A stretch of 64,000 nt of DNA from Paracyclopina nana (lineage: Eukaryota; Arthropoda; Copepoda; Cyclopoida; Cyclopettidae). This document shows, piece after piece, positions 57,401-64,000 of the stretch (position 1 is the stretch's first letter; every line of letters starts with the position of its first letter). Both the position numbers and the translations under genes were made by a program. The stretch covers positions 7,576,501 through 7,640,500 of the forward strand of contig JAGUCH010000002.1 in NCBI GenBank assembly GCA_019096065.1, written 5' to 3'. The notes beneath the pieces were generated by a model, which saw only the letters and a list, made by a program, of their open reading frames with translations, did no database searches and was not told the DNA's origin.

Positions 57401-60030
57401 GTCCACTATAGGCCTTAATCTCGTCGTAAATTTGCAGCACTCCCAAATGGTCATGAAATTTCGATTTTCCGAGCATCAGGGCTAGTCTAGCTTCATGAGC
57501 ATTGTGGCCAGATGCAATAATTTCAGCAGCTAAGTGATCAGCAACTCCTCCGTGTTTCCATAGCATCTTATCTGTTTTCACCATCGAATAATAGCTCATG
57601 TACTCTTCCGGCATTTCTTCGGTCTCAGAATTATGGAAGCATAGCATCTCGAGGTAAGAAAGTTTAACTGCAGGGTCGACTTGAACATTTTTTTGCTTCA
57701 GAAAATCGTACGTCTCGATCGCATCGGAGACATTGCACGCTTCTACAAGGGACTGGAGAAGTGGAACAGTAGCGTTTTTCTCTGTCACCTTCATCTTGGG
57801 AGTGAACTTGGGAATCTTGGGCTCCATTTCAATGAGGTTTTTCTCGAACAGCTCAGGATGCTGGGCAAAAACGAACCGAGCTGCTTGCTTGCCGCCTTGC
57901 TTAGACATAATGAAATCTCGCCTGCTGATCGAGTTATAGGGAATAAGATATGGGTCATCGTGAAAAATGTAATCCGGACCAGTGAAGTCGCGCTTGAGGC
58001 ACCCAGCAATAGCCCTGGAGATGCAAAAATTAGCCAATTCACCGTAATTCGTCAAGTAAAATTTACCTCAGAACATCCGATGGACCGCGCTCAACGTGAA
58101 GCGGAAGCTCGAGTGGTTTCAATTGTGAGGGGTGAAGTGGCAATTTAGGAGAGTGGCGCAACCTATCCGCAGCAACTCTGTCTTTTTCCAGTTTTTCTAA
58201 TTTCATCTCAAACTTGCGTCTAGTACTTCTTCCGTCGACTAGATGAAGATGAGTCGAGTCTGTTCTTTTGTACCACGGAATGTCTGTTATGGTCCGTGAC
58301 GGCAGAGCCACCATCGGGCCTTTTTTGAACAAAGACACCGATCGATGCATGTTCCCAAACTTATTTCCACTTTTTGAATAAAATTTTCCGAATATTTATT
58401 TTCGCCAGATCCAATTTGTTATTCGTTACACAAAGTTTGTTTACAGATTTTTAGCTACGAGATATGTTTTTTCGGGCTTTTCGCTGGAATAATGGAATGT
58501 GTTCGTTTGTTCTGGTACTTTTGTAACTTTTTAAAGATGAATTTGGCATTCGCTTTCATTTTTCGGACTGATATAGTTGAAACGAGGGGAAAATTACCAC
58601 AAAGCAAAAAAAGATAATTTATCAACACAACGTAACTCGAGTAAAATCGGTCTGTCACAGACGGAACTTATTTATAAGTGGTTGATTGACCATTTGACTT
58701 GCGCGCGCTTCCATGATTGCTTTAAATGCATTTTCTTTATATTTTACAGGAGGCGATGAAGATTGGAGGACCATTTTGAGCATACCTAATATCTTGCGAG
58801 AGTTTAATCCGCGCTTGTTGGGTGCTTCATCAGGTAAAGTTGATTCATCCTGTAACCGCGATGAATTACCCTTTTATTAGGCATCTCTGGAGGGAAAATT
58901 GCAATCAAGGGGTTTAATATGGCTGACCATTTTGCCTTTTCTGCTGATTTGGAAGGTCAGGCAGATGAGTTGATTTCTCGCTTAAAACGAAACCAGGAGA
59001 CCGACATCAGAGAGGACTGGAAGGTACTATTTTTAAATAAGAAAATTGCCACTCACTCATTTGTTTATTCAAAGCTTATATTTGTACTAATTGGTCTCAA
59101 CGATCTCTGCAAATTGGCTTGCATTCACAATGGAACTTTACCACAATTTGATGGAGGAAATGATGAGCCACTTTCTCCAGAAGAGTTTGCTCTCAACATC
59201 AAAAAAGGACTTGACAGACTAAAAACAAGCCTTCCCAGAAGTCTGGTGGCCTTGATTCTACCTCCTGGTATCTTTTGATTCCTGCGAGACTAGCTCCTAT
59301 GAATTAATTATTCGAATTTTTCAGATCCCACGCTGGCCATGGAGGCGTTTCATAGACCTTTGGTGTGTCACTTGTCCTCTAAAGTCATTTGTCCTTGTGT
59401 TGATGGGCCTAGCAACATTGGAAGGACTCAAATGCTGCGAGTCCTCAAGAGATACCACAATGCCATCGACGAGATGGTATGCAGGCTTTTTTAACAGCTA
59501 TAAACTATCTTCCGAACATATATCGATATAATTACAGGTCAAAAATGGTAATTATGATGAGTTCAACGATTTTACCGTGGTCATTCAACCAGGACTACAG
59601 AATATGAAGCTGCCAAAAAACTATGTCACCTTTTTTGGCATTCACAAGCAATTTCTGCCAGACCTGTCATACCTGAGCTCTGATTGCTTCCATCCCAGTC
59701 AAAAGTTGCAAGCTCTAAGTATGATGCTAACCAGTTTTCGTGTCAGTTTTATCTGATTTCAACTTGACTTTTCTAGTGGCCAAAAACATCTGGAATAACT
59801 TGCTTGAACCGGTTGGATCCAAAGGCTCATGGAAGAGATATTCCAACCTCAAATGTCCATCTGCGTCTACTCCATTTATGGCGACTAGCAAAAATTCGCC
59901 AATCGATGGCGACATTAAGGAGCCTTTCCAAAGAAAAAGGCTGAAACGTAGGAGGAAGAAATCAAAGAGATCAACCGTGATCCCACCGTTTTTCAACACT
60001 CTGAATGATGACAGTTGTGACTTGCTTTAA
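54452..60030 (+). CDS. Phospholipase-B-like GDSL/SGNH protein, catalytic Ser replaced by Ala
   Basis: Nine exons close in frame: 54452-54462, 54943-55528, 55907-56123, 58750-58833, 58881-59023, 59075-59267, 59325-59476, 59538-59718 and 59777-60030, giving 606 residues. Exon 1 (11 nt, inferred) completes a plausible signal peptide, MLFRFLELNSVLSVVVAILE. A long acidic/His-rich region follows. The PLB1-type SGNH domain then starts (HELRPGDIQVVAALGDALVS). Block I reads GDA instead of GDS, with GCA at 56042-56044 (residue 245). Block III retains GLND (N356) and block V retains D511-x2-H514 in SSDCFHPSQ. Other family blocks are EYRGVSFATGG, PNILREFNPRL and KAIKGFNMAD-like sequence. The C-terminus is very basic. 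Lipase activity by the usual serine mechanism is not expected. Intron 3 (56124-58749) contains mRpS39 on the other strand. Confidence 0.85.
56190..58350 (-). CDS. mRpS39: Mitochondrial small ribosomal subunit protein mS39 (PTCD3)
   Basis: Two exons on the minus strand, 58350-58067 and 58014-56190 (phase 2), give 702 residues (human PTCD3 689). It is a pentatricopeptide-repeat protein of the mitoribosomal small subunit. The first exon encodes a basic Ser/Arg-rich mitochondrial targeting region (MHRSVSLFKKGPMVALPSR). Family hallmarks include FHDDPYLIPYNSISRRDF, GKQAARFVFAQHPELF, LSYLEMLCFHNSE, MDTYAYNAVLLAK and SLGAYREVLRIF. It lies entirely inside an intron of the phospholipase-B-like gene on the opposite strand, so the two transcripts overlap antisense. 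Confidence 0.95.
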
Positions 60031-60054
60031 TTCAAAGATCTCTTTTTATTTGAT

Positions 60055-60703
60055 TTACTGGAACGAGAAAAATACTGAAGTTCTTGCTGCCCAAATAGTG
60101 TCGTAATTCTTAACAACTGTGTAGGTGAAGTAATAGTCAGTAGTTGTGGGAGCATTTGCAGGTGGAGACCAAATCAGCTCCACTTTTTCCTTGTCGTCGT
60201 TGTTGGTATGTGTTACGGTGGCTTCCGGAGCATTGGAGTCACAACTGACATGTTGAGCGACTGAATCATCCTCAATCACAAAACTTCCTGCAGGCTCGTC
60301 GGTGTTCATGTAGCGAGCTTGCACTAGGAATCCCTTGAAAGTATCCTCCTTGTGGTCTTTATTTGGTTTAATCTGTAACAGTGGCCGTAGAAAAGGAATT
60401 AACAGGAAACTACATAATAGTACAAATTACAAAATTATCAATAACTTATAAGTTATTTTAAAAGTAAATAGGTAAAGCGCTCACAGTAACTTTCACGCTT
60501 CCGTCATCAGATGCAGAAGCAATAACTTTTCCATTTTGGAAGGAATTGGGGAAAGAAAGGTCGAAGTAAGCTTCACTATTCTCCTGAAGGTCCACTCCGT
60601 GCCCAGGAATGAAATCCTGACAAGCTTCCTCGGGTGCTCCTGTGCCATAGGCGTGAGCATTTGCAATAAATAGAGCAAAAGAAAAAACAACCAAGTGAAT
60701 CAT
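60055..60703 (-). CDS. Reeler-domain secreted defense-type protein
   Basis: Two exons on the minus strand, 60703-60485 and 60372-60055, phase 0, give 178 residues. The signal peptide is MIHLVVFSFALFIANAHA. The Reeler (reelin N-terminal) domain follows: GAPEEACQDFIPGHGVD, then FKGFLVQARYMN, VSCDSNAPEATVTHTNNDDK and VELIWSPPANA. Single-Reeler secreted proteins are the insect defense-protein/Hdd11/noduler group, induced by bacteria or binding microbes. The usual conserved cysteines (ACQDF and VSCD) are present. The stop lies 24 bp from the phospholipase-B-like stop (tail to tail), so the 3' UTRs must overlap. Confidence 0.92.
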
Positions 60704-60994
60704 GATGGTTGCCAGTAAATATCTGATGAGAAACTGAAAGAAGTCCAGGTAACTGCGAGCTTCTTTATACGTGCTGCTTAGCAAGCACCCTTGAAAACCT
60801 GTTTTCTTGTCACTACTGTCTGTTGCTCAAACCTCATGCCTTATGACTTTAATCAAAATGATCCGTAACGCCAGGGAATTAACCAAAACGTCAAGGAGAT
60901 TTCGTGAAACCACTCATCTAGTTCCGAATGGGTGTTTTCGGATTCTCAGTAATCTGTGATTTCCCTTCGGTCTGAGCGAAATTGATCTAATGGC

Positions 60995-62657
60995 CTAATT
61001 TATTAGGTTATTCACAAAATGACGAAGAATTTGGAGCTCTTCGCGAGCTTGGATGAGCAACTTGCCCTCCGGTTGGTGATCAGGCTCATACTGAAGAGTC
61101 TCGATGCATTTCACCAGGCTTTCGTCAGCAGCCTAAATTGGATAAAGAAAGTTATTTTCACCGCATGAAAATGACATTTTACGGGCGCGGACACCTTGAA
61201 TACTCCCAAAATGTCTTTGGCCCCTCGTTCCGCGCGGTGATACCAATTTAGGCCTCGCTGTTGATAGGTCAAAAATAGCTCGTACAAAGTGGTCCCCCTC
61301 AAACGAGAAATACCTGTTGGGCATAAAGGTAAGTAGCCTCTACTTCCTATGGAAATTTTTCTTGTTCTATTTATAAGCTGACCTGGAATAATTTTGTCCG
61401 CCACGTTGAGTATGCACCTGGCAGTTTCTTCCTTGATTTGAAGTTGCTTGTCTGACAAATCAGCCATCAAATATCCCTCATGGTGTCCCAACAGATGCAG
61501 CCAGGAATGCTTCACGTCCAGCATGTGAGCATGCTGGGGATGCAGAATCCTCGAGTGAATCATGATAAACTTCTCACAGGTCTCGGGATCAAGGCCATTC
61601 TCCTCCATGACCTTGATCGAGTTGGCAACCCTATTGTTGACCTCAGACACCAAGTGGGCAGGTGCTGTCGTGGAACAGGCCTCACATTCCCAAGAGCTTT
61701 GCCCTTGCAAAGGATCCACTGACAAGTAAAAGCCGACGGGACACTTCATGCATTTGAGGGCACTCAAATAAGTGCCAAGCTCAGTGGGGTCTCTGCATCG
61801 TGAGCAGTCGCACATAAAGTGCTTCGAGTAAGACAAGTGTGCTCTCCGGTCCAGAGTGGGCCATAGAGAGTCTGTATAGGTGATTGAGATGCGGGCACTG
61901 GCATCCAGAGGAACGGCCGCTCTGAGAGTGATGCTCAGGTCCTGATCAAAGCTTCTATGGCAAGTGGGAACGCAGTTGTGTTCAGGTAGACACCCCGTGG
62001 CATAAATGGAGGCCAAGGAGGCCTCCCCAGTGTTTGGAATCTCAAAGGCGTTGATGGTCAAAATGCCGGACAGCCTGAACACCTCATCCCTGTCCAAATT
62101 GAGGCTTGTCCCAAAATTCGCCATGAGGATGTCAACCGCGTGTTCAGCGCATTCTTCCAGTTCAGCATCTGACCACGAGCTATCTGAGCTGGCTTGCAGC
62201 TGGTTGATCTTGAACCACTCATCATCCACTCCTTGTCTGAGATGGAGGCATCGGAGAAGCATGACAATGTCAAACAAAGTAGGCAGATCGTCTAGAAGTT
62301 TCATGGAGAGCTCGCGGCCTTTTTCCAACCCGATTGATTGGAAAGCGTGACATTCTGGTTGGTGATGAGATTTTGGACAGCCCTGGTGACAGAGAGGTAA
62401 GCCACAGGCGTCACAGGCAAACGGATCATCATCATCCAAGGATTTGTAGCAGCCAAAGCAAACCAAAGCCGAGTCTCTGGTGAGCCCATGAACTGTGAAC
62501 GATCCAAATGTGTTTTGGTGTGTGCATATAGCATTTCATGTGAGAGCTTACCTAAAGGTTTATCGTGCAAAATTAACTCGCCTTGCTCCAAAGCTTTTTT
62601 AGCCACCAACACCCGACCTTTTTTCTCGTCCAATTCTATGGCAAAATTAACTTCCAT
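60995..62657 (-). CDS. SmydA-type SET/MYND domain protein
   Basis: Four exons on the minus strand, 62657-62552, 62492-61383, 61313-61195 and 61132-60995, in phase, give 490 residues. It is an arthropod-type SET and MYND protein, related to Drosophila SmydA proteins. The SET domain is split: the N-terminal SET strand is MEVNFAIELDEKKGRVLVAK followed by KPLG. Then comes the MYND finger CFGCYKSL...CDACGLPLCHQGCPKSHH. The SET core has GILTINAFEI and CLPEHNCVPTC (in place of NHSCxPN). The post-SET Cys cluster is CDCSRC. C-terminal helices follow (ETCEKFIMIHSRILHPQHAH). SmydA proteins are thought to methylate or repress, but the NHSC motif is altered here, so activity is uncertain. The ATG at 62657 is the most likely start. 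Confidence 0.88.
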
Positions 62658-63822
62658 CACACTATGTATCTTTTTTAATGAGCCTGACTTTGTCAGCTGC
62701 AGCGTATAGCAATTTAGTGCCGCTTCATCTTGGGCAACGTTCCAATAAATGATTCCGAAGGAAAAAGTGCTTATACACACGAAAAGCATTCCTCATAAGC
62801 CACATTTGTAGATTCATGAAGAAGAGGATATTGAATAGATTGCTCACGCTTCTCGCAGCAATACATACTAATCACGTATTAAGCAGCCTTATTCAGAGAT
62901 TTTTCTTTGCACTAGCTTTTGAATAAGGCAAATATTCAAGGCTATTTGAAATCGCAATTATGCTGGGTGTAGCTTAAAAGCGACTTAGTTCCTTTCTCGC
63001 TAAACGAAATTGGATAAAATTCCCCAAAGGAGAAATTCCTAACAGTTGTAGCGCTCGCTATGCCACACGAAGCAATTTTTGGCTTAATTTTATCGTTAAA
63101 AGGTTTCAATCTTTTTTTGTTTTCTTTTTTTTCTATACTTGTATGTCATATGATCTAGCTGCAATTATTTACATGATTTGTCTCAAAATGGTCAAATACA
63201 TTTCATGATCATGAAAAAGGCAAAATGAATTTTCAGGAACGGGGCGATTTTTACCAATCATGTATATGTAATCATGTATAAGCTTAAATATAAAAAAGCA
63301 ATTCAACAAAATATTTTCTTGATTTTCATATGGACCTCAATTTCACAGCTAAATCCCAGCCAATGCTAAGAGAAAGGCAATAGAAGCCAGAAAGTGTCCT
63401 TGCTTGACTCAGACTAACTGGAGCCCGATGAGTAAATTGCCTAGTTTTTTATTATTAAATTATTTGTTAATACATTGAGCCGGTTAGATTAAAATGAATT
63501 ATTTGATTTTCGGTGTTTTATTTTTTAAACAGCTGTAATCAAGATTACGTATAACATTATCGCATTATTTCGATACATATCAAAGTACGTATCTTGTGCA
63601 TGCAATTAACTAACGCAACTAAGAGCTAAAATAAAAAACTGGAATATCTGCTTTTATGCAATTGTCGCTAATTTTTCTACAGGAAGCAAATACTCGGAGA
63701 CAAACATTTATTTTTAGTTTTGGTAGCAAAAAGTCGGTAAGTGCATGGAAAACCTGATATTGTGTGCACTTCCTTGACTCACTTGTCGGCCATATCTCAA
63801 CAGGTATAGTCGCAGATTCAAA
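62658..63822. other. Divergent intergenic region, no gene seen
   Basis: 1.2 kb of AT-rich DNA between the SmydA start and the last gene's start. It should hold both promoters. No coding or RNA gene is supported. Confidence 0.5.
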
Positions 63823-64000
63823 ATGTCGTTGAGGGAATTTTTTCCCCTTTTTGTCTTCATCTGTGGAGTTTTCACCAAAGATCTAGTAAGTTTCATTAAT
63901 TCGCACAGCAATGAGGCGAATTTCAGACCTTTATTGCAGAATCTTGACTTGGAAAATGAGTACATCACAGCAAAATGGATTGACCCTCCCGTCAATCCAA
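63823..64000 (+). CDS. 5' end of a secreted or membrane protein, truncated by the window
   Basis: Exon 1 (63823-63885, 21 codons) encodes MSLREFFPLFVFICGVFTKD plus one residue, a signal peptide. Its GTAAGT donor joins in phase 0 to an exon starting at 63940 (NLDLENEYITAKWIDPPVNP), which runs off the window. The second exon looks like the start of an extracellular beta-sandwich, but the family cannot be told from 20 residues. Confidence 0.6.
   Translation, partial: MSLREFFPLFVFICGVFTKDLVSFINSHSNEANFRPLLQNLDLENEYITAKWIDPPVNP

Overview
The window is nuclear DNA from a compact animal genome, most likely an arthropod and probably an insect. Protein-coding genes are split by short GT-AG introns, mostly 50-100 bp. 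The gene set is typically arthropod: a SmydA-type SET/MYND protein, a Reeler-type immune protein, and orthologs of Drosophila Yeti, NiPp1, diablo, scully, Nup93, HIRA, Piwi/Aub, tropomodulin and mRpS39. The exact lineage cannot be fixed from the sequence alone.

Layout. 1-8.4 kb is retroelement DNA. It holds a nearly intact BEL/Pao pol frame interrupted by one in-frame stop, a probable LTR/leader, and a second, broken gag-like frame with a 3'-5' exonuclease-like region and zinc knuckles. 8.4-10.6 kb is non-coding and contains a candidate 1-kb inverted-repeat transposon. 10.6-24.6 kb carries Yeti/CFDP1, an unidentified small secreted precursor, a BTB zinc-finger gene, NIPP1, an inverted repeat-array element with a tRNA-like core, diablo/KLHL20, a secreted alpha/beta hydrolase and scully. 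25.5-29.3 kb holds ENTPD5/6, NUDT17 and synergin gamma/aftiphilin head to tail with almost no spacing. 30-39.3 kb holds Nup93, TRAPPC3, HIRA and a membrane protein I do not recognise. 39.4-40 kb is a long-TIR MITE. 40.2-46.7 kb holds a GT11-like fucosyltransferase and a Piwi-clade Argonaute whose largest intron hosts another inverted-repeat element. 47.3-62.7 kb holds a receptor tyrosine phosphatase, tropomodulin, a phospholipase-B-like gene with mRpS39 nested in an intron, a Reeler protein and a SmydA gene. The window ends in the first two exons of a secreted or membrane protein.

Most genes are unrelated housekeeping or signalling genes, and I see no multi-gene pathway cassette. The points most worth a second look are: the phospholipase-B-like protein that lacks its catalytic serine and hosts mRpS39; the ENTPD-NUDT17-synergin cluster, where 3' splice sites sit directly before downstream start codons (operon-like); the exonuclease-like gag ORF beside the BEL element; three separate palindromic non-autonomous elements; and the orphan secreted precursor. 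Exon coordinates were built by hand from splice consensus, reading-frame phase and family resemblance. All multi-exon models listed here close in frame except the 5' end of the phosphatase.
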